Source of the DNA: Polyangiaceae bacterium
Lineage (GTDB): Bacteria > Myxococcota_A > Polyangia > Polyangiales > Polyangiaceae
Direction of reading: 5' to 3'
Length of the DNA: 64,000 nucleotides
Assembly: GCA_020633235.1 (NCBI GenBank)
Contig: JACKEA010000008.1
Location: forward strand, 310,001-374,000
The notes beneath the pieces were generated by a model that had not been told where the DNA came from, made no database searches, and saw only the letters and a list, made by a program, of their open reading frames with translations. Numbering within the stretch: position 1 is the first letter of the stretch; each line of letters starts with the position of its first letter. Of the stretch, positions 47,373 to 55,333 are shown piece after piece. The translations under genes were made by a program, and so were the position numbers.

Positions 47373-48749
47373 ATGCAAGGCGAGGTTGAGGTCGTCGAGG
47401 ACGACAGCGAATGGACGAGCTGGGACTGCGACATGAGGCCCGAGGAGATCCCCGTGCCGGGAAGCTGGCCGGAGGTCGTGCAGCGCGGGTGGCTGTGCGC
47501 GCTTGGACTGGCGTATCGCGGGATCGTGACCCTCGCCGCGGCGACAGGTGGGGAGCAGGCGATCGCGCTCATCGGCGGGAGCTCCGAACGCGAGGCGCGC
47601 CTACTGCGGGCGCGTTTCGCACGGATGCCCGCTGCGCAGCGGCCGCACTACAAGCCGAAGGAGCGGCTGGAGATCTTGGAAGAGAAGACGCGACGAGGCC
47701 TCCGCACGGAGGAAGTGGCGAGGCGCTTCCTGGTGACCGTGGCTACGGTCGAGCGGTGGCTGTCGCGGTTGGACGAAGGCGGGGAGAAGGCGCTGCTGGC
47801 GATGCGCCGCCCGGTCAATCGACTCGATGACCTCGTGGGGGAGATGGTCCGAGAGGTGGGCAAGCACTGTCCGCAGATGGGTAAGAAGCGGATCGCGCAG
47901 ATTCTTGCGCGTGCAGGCCTGCGGCTCGCGGAAAGCACCGTCGCGAGGAAGCTGAAAGAGAAGCCGGATTCGAAGCGTCCCCCGCCGCCCGCGCCGGAGC
48001 CCCAGAGCGCGAGTCCCGCGTCGGGAAGGACGGTGATCGCGAAGTACGAGAGCCACGTGTGGGGGCTGGACCACACCGTAGTGCCGACGGCGGTGGGCTT
48101 CTGGGTGCCGTGGTTTCCGGGAGCGATGCTTCAGGTCTGGCCCTTCTGCTTCTGGCTGTCGGTGGTGATGGATCACTTCTCGCGCCGGATACTCGCCATC
48201 GGGGTGTACACGAGAGAGCCGTCAGGGCAGCAGGTGTGTCGGTTGCTGGACAGGGCGCGCCGCCGTGCCGGCGGCGCGCCGAAGTACACGGTGACGGACC
48301 AAGGCGCGCAGTTTCGGGAGAAGTACCGTCGGTGGTGTGAGCGGTGGAGCGTGAAGCCCCGCTACGGAGCGGTGGGCAAGCATGGCTCCATCGCCATCGT
48401 GGAACGATTCTGGCGCAGCTTGAAAGAGGAAGCGTTCGGGCCCGAACGGCGCGGCGTGGTGATCAACCTTGGCGCCATGGCGGAGCTCTGCTCGCGCTAC
48501 GTCGATTGGTACAACGACATTCGGCCGCACCAAGGGCTTGATGGCGCAACCCCGAGTGAAGTCTTCGACGGCAGGCGTCCGCCGCACCAGAGGCCGTGTG
48601 ACCGTCCGCGTGCACGATCTCCGGACCCCTCAATAGCTGCAGCGTCGCGAATGCCGCGGGGACAACGCGATGAGAAACTGCGACTCGTGCTCGGCCACGC
48701 GCCGGGTCTCCCCCATCTCCCCGTCATCGAGTTGCGCAAAGCCGCTTGA
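47373..48749 (+). CDS. DDE integrase-core transposase (copy 3)
   Basis: A 458-residue intact copy with the same helix-turn-helix and DDE residues as copy 1. The first 100 residues differ more (MQGEVEVVEDDSEWTSWDC, SSEREARLLRARFARM), while residues 100-458 are almost unchanged. Two N-terminal variants are thus attached to one catalytic body: copy 2 has the copy 1 opening followed by the copy 3 version of the SSEREAR segment, a mosaic. Confidence 0.9.
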   Translation: MQGEVEVVEDDSEWTSWDCDMRPEEIPVPGSWPEVVQRGWLCALGLAYRGIVTLAAATGGEQAIALIGGSSEREARLLRARFARMPAAQRPHYKPKERLEILEEKTRRGLRTEEVARRFLVTVATVERWLSRLDEGGEKALLAMRRPVNRLDDLVGEMVREVGKHCPQMGKKRIAQILARAGLRLAESTVARKLKEKPDSKRPPPPAPEPQSASPASGRTVIAKYESHVWGLDHTVVPTAVGFWVPWFPGAMLQVWPFCFWLSVVMDHFSRRILAIGVYTREPSGQQVCRLLDRARRRAGGAPKYTVTDQGAQFREKYRRWCERWSVKPRYGAVGKHGSIAIVERFWRSLKEEAFGPERRGVVINLGAMAELCSRYVDWYNDIRPHQGLDGATPSEVFDGRRPPHQRPCDRPRARSPDPSIAAASRMPRGQRDEKLRLVLGHAPGLPHLPVIELRKAA

Positions 48750-48897
48750 GACCCGCGCCCTGCGGAGCTGAGTACGCGTTGCCGAAGGCGAACGTGTACC
48801 CGCAGCTCGGGAACGCGTTGAACGAGTACTACTGGCGTGTGTCCTGCGCGCGGAAAATCAGTCAGAAATAACCGCGAAAATTCGCTGAACCACTACA

Positions 48898-48981
48898 GAA
48901 GTCTTCATTTGCGCAGCCCGCCGTCGTCACAACGACCGAACCGCACAGAACCGCAAAGAAACCAATCCAGTTGCGCACCAT
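48898..48981 (-). pseudogene. L6: 5' fragment of an L gene cut by element copy 3
   Basis: Encodes the start of an L4-type protein (MVRNWIGFFAVLCGSVVVTT, then AGCANEDF) with its GAGGGAT site, ending at the element terminus. It follows P6 by 13 nt as L4 follows P4. Confidence 0.85.
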
Positions 48982-48994
48982 GACCATCCCTCGC

Positions 48995-49881
48995 CTAAAA
49001 GCTTCCTCTAACCGTGACCCCAATCTCATCCTTCGCAATGGTCGGCGCGAGTTGGGGCGTCACCGCGGAATCCTGCTTCTCATCCGGCCACAAGAACCAG
49101 ACAGCGGCCGTCGCTGCCCCAAAGGCCGCGAACCCGATGCCTCCTATGGTGGAGAGGGTCTTTTGTGTCTTGCCGGTATCATTCTTGTCTGCCAGCTGGG
49201 TGCACAGCGAATGGTCCGGCTGACTGCTGCAACCATTCGGCCCAAGTTCCCCGCCGATCTGGTCCAGCAATCCGTTTGCGTCGTCCTTCGTTGACTTCTG
49301 TGCGAAGTAGAACCCGATCCACGTCGCTGCGCTTGCGACGGTCAGAGCGCCGCCGGCGATGAGAGCGACGGTCTTGCCGGACATGCCGTCGGTGGAGACG
49401 GAGGTGCCGCCGGAACCGGCGGCGCCGCTGTCTCCGCCGGAGCCGTTGTTGCCCGCGCCGCCGTTGCCGCCGTTGCCGCCAGTGGCAGCGCCGGCACTGC
49501 CGTCGGCCGTTAGCTCGATGGCGACTTTGCGCGACTCGCCCTTGGCGACGGGGACGGTCTTGGTTTCCGTGGCGTAGCCGGGAGCCGTGACGGAGATGCT
49601 GACGGCGCCGGCTTCGACGAACACGTCGTGGTTGAGCGGTGCGCGGCCGGCTGCGGCGTCGTTGACGGTGATCTCTGCGCCGTCGACATTGACGGAGATC
49701 TCGAGAGCGCCGACGAGCTTCTTCGCTTGGCTGAGGCGCTCGAGCGTGCGCTGGCGCGCCTCTTGTTTGCCCGTGGGCCAATTGCGGTACGAGTACTCGA
49801 GGTGCTCCGCTGCATCGCGCGGCTTGCCGAGCGTGAGCTCGACATCACCGAGATTGCCGGCGATGTCGTAGCTTTGCTTTT
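48995..49881 (-). pseudogene. P6: 5'-truncated TPR/PEGA membrane protein
   Basis: Open from the break at 49881. AAAGRAP variant and SVSTDG linker as in P3 and P7, C-terminus identical to P4 (ending VTVRGSF). It combines the core of one group with the tail of another. Missing signal peptide and first TPR. Confidence 0.8.
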
Positions 49882-50758
49882 GATGCCCACCCCCGCCGTG
49901 CTCGGGCCCTTCGGGCCCTGCGCGCGGCTTGCCCCTCCCAAATGTGTGCTCGGCCCCTTCGGGGCCTGCGCGCACATGGGAGGGGCTGCGCCGGTGAGGT
50001 GGTTCCGGGCTGATGGGTGAAGGTGACGGGGGAGGTGGTTCCGGGGAGACAGGGGCGACGGGATTCGTCGTGGGCGCGTGAAGGGTCGCGATGAATGCTG
50101 TGTGCGCCTGTGGTGTTGGCTGCGCTCGCCACAGGAAGGTGCTCGCGCTCGCGAGGCTTCGGGACCGACGCTGGGGGCGCCGCGCCTTCCGCTCTGTCCC
50201 GGCTCGCGACCGGGCTCCGCCGAGAGGCGCACGCTCCCTGCCGCGCCCCGGCGTGAGTCGTGCAGTGACGGTGAGGCTAGGCGTGTGCATGCGTGCCTCG
50301 GCCCGAGGGCGCGTCATGGAGCCTGCGCCAGGAAGGGCGAAGCCCGGCCGCGAGCCGGGACAGGAGGTCAACATGCGTCGCCCCCATCGTCAGTCCGCTC
50401 AGCCAGTTGCTCGCGCTCGTGCCCATGCGCTGCGGCAACAACTCACGTTCAGCGAGCAGAAGCTGTGGCAAGAGCTCCGTGGCTCCAAGCTGGGCGTGGC
50501 CTTCCGGCGGCAAGTGGCCATCGGCCGCTACATTGCAGATTTCGCTGCCCCCAGCATGCGCTTGGTCGTTGAAGTGGATGGCGGCTATCACGTCGCGCGA
50601 AAGGCCGCCGACAAGCGCCGAGACCGGGACCTGGCCCGGCTTGGCTGGCGCGTGCTGCGGTTGGAAGCAGGCCTCGTCGTGCATCGGCTGCCGGAAGCTG
50701 TCGCTCGCATCCGCCAAGCGTTGGGGGCGCGTGGCTGATGTGAGCCGTTGCATGACTG
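49882..50758 (+). repeat. D module 6
   Basis: An 877-nt module from the P6 break to GCATGACTG, followed by the 3' end of L7. Confidence 0.85.
50373..50738 (+). CDS. D6: DUF559 endonuclease-like protein
   Basis: A 121-residue DUF559 protein with the long tail, intact active-site pattern and AGGAGGT site. It lies 41 nt from the convergent end of L7. Confidence 0.85.
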   Translation: MRRPHRQSAQPVARARAHALRQQLTFSEQKLWQELRGSKLGVAFRRQVAIGRYIADFAAPSMRLVVEVDGGYHVARKAADKRRDRDLARLGWRVLRLEAGLVVHRLPEAVARIRQALGARG

Positions 50759-50779
50759 ACCCTCCGCTCCGCGATGTGG

Positions 50780-52387
50780 CTAGAATGCGTGTTCGTTCTC
50801 TACCAAGCCGTCGCTGCCTGCGTGGGTGGACTGGCCAAGGCCATCAAGCCCACCGGTCGTTGGTGTCGTTGCCGTGGTCACTGCTGGCGCGCCTGAGGGC
50901 TTCGTTCCGACATAGGCCAGCCCGATGCTCGGCCCGCCGGCGCCACCGCCACCGGGTCCACCGGCCCCGCCTTCTCCGCCAATCCCGCCAGGGCACGCAT
51001 TCTTCGCGGTGGTTCCGTTCTTGGTTCCGGCTGGTCCTGCGCCGCCCCCATTGCCTCCGGCTTGCCCGTTTGCGCCATTGCCCCCACCGCCACCTTCCTT
51101 TGCGACCAGTTCGACGGAGTCGAACGTGATGGTCGAATTGACACTTACCAGTGCGATGCTCGCGCCTCCGCCCTTGCCGCCAGGCCCCCCTTCCCCGCCG
51201 CAACCACCGCCCCCTCCGGAACCGCCGCTTGCGCCGGTTGGAACCACCGGTCCTCCGGTGCACACAGCAGGCGCCTTCGCACCACCACCTCCGCCACCAC
51301 CTTGTCCCGCGCCTCCCGCCGTTCCAGCGTTTCCATCGGCTGGCGCAAACCCTGAACTACTAAGCGCCCCTGCACCGGAGCCGCCGTCGCCCGGGCCGCC
51401 TGCGCCGCCTGAAGCTCCTGCGTTTCCGCCGCCGTTGGTACCGCCGACGGCACATGACCAGCCAGCAAGCGTTTCGCCAAACCCAGGCTCGCCGGCGGTG
51501 CCGGTTTGGCCCGAGCTCCCGTTCCCTCCTGGATCCACGCCGCTCGCGCCGGTTCCGCCCTTTCCACCAGTGCTCGTTCCAGGTGAGCAACTTGTCGTGG
51601 CCGCGGCGCCGCCGTTCGTGGGATCAGAACAAGCGTCGCTCCCCTTGTTACCCTGTGTGCCAGCCTTGGCAGCCACGGTAAACGGCGTGGCGTCCGCCCC
51701 CTTCGCTCCCTTGCCTGCTTCTGCCTTCACGCGACGGAGGGTCACACCGGTTGAAGCATTGATCCAAACAGCGATGCTGGAGCCCGCGGCCGCATCCGAC
51801 GCAACTACGTCGAAGTCCTCGATGTCGAAACCGGTAGCACCGTCGATCTTCAAAAGACTCGTCTCTCCGCCGTCGATGACGGAATGAGTCGAAGCACTGT
51901 AGGCCCAGGTAGAGCAATCAAAGCCGCCGTAGAGCGACACGCCATCGTGAGCGCTACTCACGTTGACCGCGCCGGAATAGGAACCCGCGGTTGCGCATGC
52001 AAAGACTCGCTTCTGTCCAGAGGCGGCAGAGTCCAACGCCTTTGACAGGGTCTTGAACGGCTTGTCCTTGGTGCCGTCACCGGACGTGTCGTCCCCGTCT
52101 GGACTCACAAAGACACCGTACTGGCTGTCAATCAAGCAGCCTTCTTCGCTGGGTGACTTCGTGGTGTCACAGGACCCGCCATCACCTGCGGCACCACCTG
52201 TGCCGGACGTTCCGCTCGTGTTTCCTGACCCTCCGGTGCCCGAAGTCGCTCCTCCCCCGTCCGTTGCGCCAGAACCACCCGTGCCCGAGCAGTTGTTGGT
52301 GTCGTCACATGTGAAATCCGAACCGCAGGCACTCACAGACGCCGCGAACAAGAGTGCCGAGATGGATACAAGTGCGCGATGCGTCAT
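50780..52387 (-). CDS. L7: Gly-rich beta-helix lipoprotein of the complete unit
   Basis: A 535-residue L protein: lipobox SVSAC, linker with GTGGSGNTSGTSGTGG, DSQYGVFVSPDGDDTSGDGTKDKPFKTLSKAL (DUF1565-like), rungs LYGGFDCSTW and VTLRRVKAEAGKGAKG, then a Gly-rich half ending VENEHAF. It is the most divergent L of the array and the only one behind a complete P gene, 48 nt downstream of P7. ATG 52387 is chosen over 52411 because it begins the signal peptide and AAGGGAAG precedes it. Likely an outer-membrane surface lipoprotein. Confidence 0.8.
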   Translation of the reverse strand: MTHRALVSISALLFAASVSACGSDFTCDDTNNCSGTGGSGATDGGGATSGTGGSGNTSGTSGTGGAAGDGGSCDTTKSPSEEGCLIDSQYGVFVSPDGDDTSGDGTKDKPFKTLSKALDSAASGQKRVFACATAGSYSGAVNVSSAHDGVSLYGGFDCSTWAYSASTHSVIDGGETSLLKIDGATGFDIEDFDVVASDAAAGSSIAVWINASTGVTLRRVKAEAGKGAKGADATPFTVAAKAGTQGNKGSDACSDPTNGGAAATTSCSPGTSTGGKGGTGASGVDPGGNGSSGQTGTAGEPGFGETLAGWSCAVGGTNGGGNAGASGGAGGPGDGGSGAGALSSSGFAPADGNAGTAGGAGQGGGGGGGAKAPAVCTGGPVVPTGASGGSGGGGGCGGEGGPGGKGGGASIALVSVNSTITFDSVELVAKEGGGGGNGANGQAGGNGGGAGPAGTKNGTTAKNACPGGIGGEGGAGGPGGGGAGGPSIGLAYVGTKPSGAPAVTTATTPTTGGLDGLGQSTHAGSDGLVENEHAF

Positions 52388-52435
52388 GGTCGTGCTTCCC
52401 TTCATCCCCATTTCAAAGTCTCCAAGCAGTTCCAG

Positions 52436-53548
52436 TTAGAAGCGGCCGGCAACGGAAACGGACTTGGTCCAAGGATCGACGTACACTCGAGTCTGGTTCT
52501 CACTTGGCTTCTTCTCGTCCCAAAGAAGCCAAGTGGCGCCCAGAGCAACGGCAGAAACGCCCATTCCAATGAAGCCGACTGTGCTGATCGTCGAATCGTC
52601 CTTCGCACGGTTCGCCGCATCCATGAGGTCGACGCAGACTTGTGCGTCGGGTTGAGCCGCGCACCCATTCTTTCCGAGCTCTTGGACGGATTGGTCCTTC
52701 AACGAATCCCGATCATCCTTGGCAGAGGATGACGCGAGAGCGAATCCAACGCCAACTCCGAGGCCGATCGCAGCAAGACCGCCCTCTGCAATCATCACCA
52801 CCGTTTTCGTGGACATGCCGTCGGTGGAGACGGAGGTGCCGCCGGAACCGGCGGCGCCGCTGTCTCCGCCGGAACCGTTGTTACCCGCGCCGCCAGAGCC
52901 GCCGTTGCCGCCGTTGCCGCCAGTGGCAGCGCCAGCACTGCCGTCGGCCGTTAGCTCGATGGCGACTTTGCGCGACTCGCCCTTGGCGACGGGGACGGTC
53001 TTGGTTTCCGTGGCGTAGCCGGGAGCCGTGACGGAGATGCTGACGGCGCCGGCTTCGACGAACACGTCGTGGTTGAGCGGTGCGCGGCCGGCTGCGGCGT
53101 CGTTGACGGTGATCTCTGCGCCGTCGACATTGACGGAGATCTCGAGAGCGCCGACGAGCTTCTTCGCTTGGCTGAGGCGCTCGAGCGTGCGCTGGCGCGC
53201 CTCTTGTTTGCCCGTGGGCCAGTTGCGGTACGAGTACTCGAGGTGCTCCGCTGCATCGCGCGGCTTGCCGAGCGTCAGCTCGACATCACCGAGGTTTCCC
53301 GCGATGTCGTAGCTCTGCTTCAGCTTGAAGGCTTCGACGTATTTTTCGTACGCCTCTTTCCACTTCCTCTCCTTGTAAAGCTCGTTGCCCCTCTTGAAGA
53401 GGGTATCGGCTTTGTCGGAGTCGGCGGGGGAGAGGGCTTGGGGGGCGGGCTGGGCGGAGGTGGTGGGGGCCGCTGTGGAAGCGGCCAGCAACAGCGCCGA
53501 CGTGAGAAGGCGCGCCTGCGTCCGAATGCCAGTGCGAAGGAAGATCAT
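52436..53548 (-). CDS. P7: complete TPR/PEGA membrane protein
   Basis: A 370-residue reference copy of the family. Signal peptide to about residue 32 (LLTSALLLAASTAAPTTSA), TPR helices at 45-115 (ADTLFKRGNELYKERKWKEA), PEGA domain at about 135-205, Gly/Asn linker, first membrane segment near VVMIAEGGLAAIGLGVGVGFAL, a Cys-containing loop (GKNGCAAQPDAQVC) and a second segment GFIGMGVSAVALGATWLLW. It ends VSVAGRF. The other six copies begin at its residue 78. PEGA domains are common in surface and envelope proteins of this group; the exact role is unknown. Confidence 0.85.
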   Translation of the reverse strand: MIFLRTGIRTQARLLTSALLLAASTAAPTTSAQPAPQALSPADSDKADTLFKRGNELYKERKWKEAYEKYVEAFKLKQSYDIAGNLGDVELTLGKPRDAAEHLEYSYRNWPTGKQEARQRTLERLSQAKKLVGALEISVNVDGAEITVNDAAAGRAPLNHDVFVEAGAVSISVTAPGYATETKTVPVAKGESRKVAIELTADGSAGAATGGNGGNGGSGGAGNNGSGGDSGAAGSGGTSVSTDGMSTKTVVMIAEGGLAAIGLGVGVGFALASSSAKDDRDSLKDQSVQELGKNGCAAQPDAQVCVDLMDAANRAKDDSTISTVGFIGMGVSAVALGATWLLWDEKKPSENQTRVYVDPWTKSVSVAGRF

Positions 53549-53570
53549 TGCGAGCGTTTGGCTTTGCGAG

Positions 53571-53672
53571 GTCGATGTCTCGAAGTCGAATGTCTGCGCG
53601 ACTCGTCGATGTCTCGGAGACGATTGTCTGCGCTACTCGTCGATGTCTCGGAGTCGGGTGTTTGCGCTACTC
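53571..53672. repeat. 34-nt tandem repeat, 3 units, upstream of P7
   Basis: Three consecutive 34-nt units starting GTCGATGTCTCG and ending CTACTC or GACTC, beginning 23 nt before the P7 start codon. A fourth partial unit may follow. The last unit overlaps the stop of the next gene. This is the promoter/leader position of the only complete P gene. Confidence 0.9.
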
Positions 53673-54719
53673 GTTGATGGGTTTGGCCGGAGGGAGCCCG
53701 GGGGTTTCGGGGCCCGTGGAGTTGGGCTTTGCCGTGGGCTTGCTCGGCGGAGTGTTGGTGATCGGCTTGCTGGACGTCGTGACGGGCTTGGCCGTGGCTT
53801 TCGGTGCAGCAGGCTTGGCCGTGGGCTCGGGGGCCGTGGGCTCGGCCGCGGCCGTTTCCGCCGGGGCCGCGCTGGGCTCGGGTGCTTCCGTTGCGGAGGG
53901 CGAAGGCTCTTCCGCACTTGCCGCCGTGCCAGCAGTGGCGGGGGTGCCGGGGGCGGGGGTGGCCGCAGCCGTTGGGTTGGGAGTGGGTGTTGGTGCGGGC
54001 GCGGAAGCTCCCGTGGGCTCCGTTGCCGCGCTGGGCTCGGAGGGCGTGGAAGGTCCCCGCGTCGCGACCCAGACGATGAGCGCAATGATGAACGCACCGA
54101 GACCGAACAGCGCGAAGAGCATCGCGCCGCGGGACGGGCGTTGAGATTCAGGGCCGGGCTCGATGTCCGCGTGACCGCTGGGCACGACCGTGGGCGAAGG
54201 GCTCGACTCGGGCGCGGGTGCCGCGGCGGCAATGGCGGCGCCGGCGGCGACGGCGCCGCCGGTGCTCGTCGCGTCAGGTGTTGAGGGCAGCGGGCCCGCG
54301 TCGGGAATCGTCGTGTCGGCGCTTGGCGTCGTATTGGGCGTGGCGGCGTTGGAGGCGCCGGCGGTGGTTGCGTCCGCGGTGCCGGTTGCCGCTGCAGTGT
54401 CCGTGGTGGCCGTGGCCGCCACAGGGGCGGCGCCGGCGCCTTCCCTTTGCAGCGTGCGCAGGTTCTTTTGCGTGGGCGCGCGGCGGGGGTCCGCCTCGGG
54501 CGCGACCTTGACGGCTTGGAGCTCCGTCGTCTTGTGATCCGTGCGCTTGGCGAGGGGACGTGGGCCGACGTACTCCTTCGCGTAGTCCGGAGTGGGGCCG
54601 ACCTCGGGAACCGGGGGCGCGTCTTCCGCCATGGCGGAGTCCAGATCGTCAAAGGACGGAGTGCCCTCCCGCGGGGTATCCGCGAGCATGGGCATCGGGG
54701 GCGTTTTCTGCTCCTTCAT
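53667..54719 (-). CDS. Pro/Ala-rich single-span membrane protein
   Basis: A 350-residue protein. The N-terminal 190 residues are cytoplasmic-type and low complexity (acidic start, then Ala/Thr-rich). One membrane segment follows (AMLFALFGLGAFIIALIVWVAT) and then a Pro/Ala/Thr-rich tail with repeated EPTA/KPTAKP motifs, as in TonB-like or cell-wall-spanning linkers. No catalytic domain. ATG 54719 is the first plausible start. It reads toward P7, with 118 nt between this gene's stop and the P7 start. Confidence 0.65.
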   Translation of the reverse strand: MKEQKTPPMPMLADTPREGTPSFDDLDSAMAEDAPPVPEVGPTPDYAKEYVGPRPLAKRTDHKTTELQAVKVAPEADPRRAPTQKNLRTLQREGAGAAPVAATATTDTAAATGTADATTAGASNAATPNTTPSADTTIPDAGPLPSTPDATSTGGAVAAGAAIAAAAPAPESSPSPTVVPSGHADIEPGPESQRPSRGAMLFALFGLGAFIIALIVWVATRGPSTPSEPSAATEPTGASAPAPTPTPNPTAAATPAPGTPATAGTAASAEEPSPSATEAPEPSAAPAETAAAEPTAPEPTAKPAAPKATAKPVTTSSKPITNTPPSKPTAKPNSTGPETPGLPPAKPINE

Positions 54720-55333
54720 GACTGACGCGGGGTGCGGCCTCGACCTGTGTGCCGGGTGGCGGAACCGGTCCGTTGATTCGCTCATTCGGGGCGCTCCAGG
54801 CAAGTTCCCCTCCGAGCCGGGCAGATCCGCCGCGGAGAGAAGCCTACACCCTTCGGCGGGGACGGGCCGCGGTTGCGTGCACTGTGCGGCCACACCGGCT
54901 TTTTGGTTCGGGGGCCGGACAGGTGAGCCGACCCTGAAGCCGGTGGGATGAGAGGGAGCGCTTGCCGCAACGCGGCATTCTACCTCGGAAAGCGCAGGGA
55001 TATCGGAGACTTCCCTCGGTGACGGCCAACGGGGAGGCGAACCTACGACCGGATCTGTCGCAGATCGGTGTCCGGGGCAGGTCCGTGGGCGCAACGGGCC
55101 GGAAAGTCGGAGGACCCGTGCGCAGCTGGGGTGCGCAACTGGGAACGAGCGCGCTCCGAAGTCCCCCGCCATGACGAGGAGAGCGGGGAGAGCGGCGGGG
55201 GTCGAGATCGCCCGGGTGTTGGAGGTGGAGGCGCCGAGGGAAGGGCGGCCCTTGGGGCGGGGACGGACCGGTGGGCGTTTGGGTGACGGGACCTTTGGCA
55301 AGACGGACAGCGACTGACACAATGCGCTGCCCG
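54720..55333. other. divergent intergenic region, about 610 nt
   Basis: Lies between two divergently transcribed genes and must hold both promoters. Several short open frames cross it, but none has a binding site or convincing composition. I see no tRNA, riboswitch or repeat. Confidence 0.5.

Larger units (their letters stand above)
46010..48897. mobile_element. Rpn-transposase element, copy 3 (intact)
   Basis: About 2.9 kb with both genes open, ending GAACCACTACA at 48897. It interrupts L6 about 28 codons after its start. The rest of L6 is absent on the other side, where D5 is found instead, so material was lost with or after insertion. Confidence 0.75.

Noticed and set aside
50925..51887. 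A 320-codon Pro/Ala-rich plus-strand frame opposite L7 (similar frames oppose L1, L4 and L5)
   Set aside because: It is the mirror of GGxGG codons (Gly-rich sense gives Pro/Ala-rich antisense). No start signal or domain.
54720..55333. Small genes or a structured RNA in the long divergent intergenic region
   Set aside because: Short frames lack binding sites and domains, and no conserved RNA motif could be recognised by eye.
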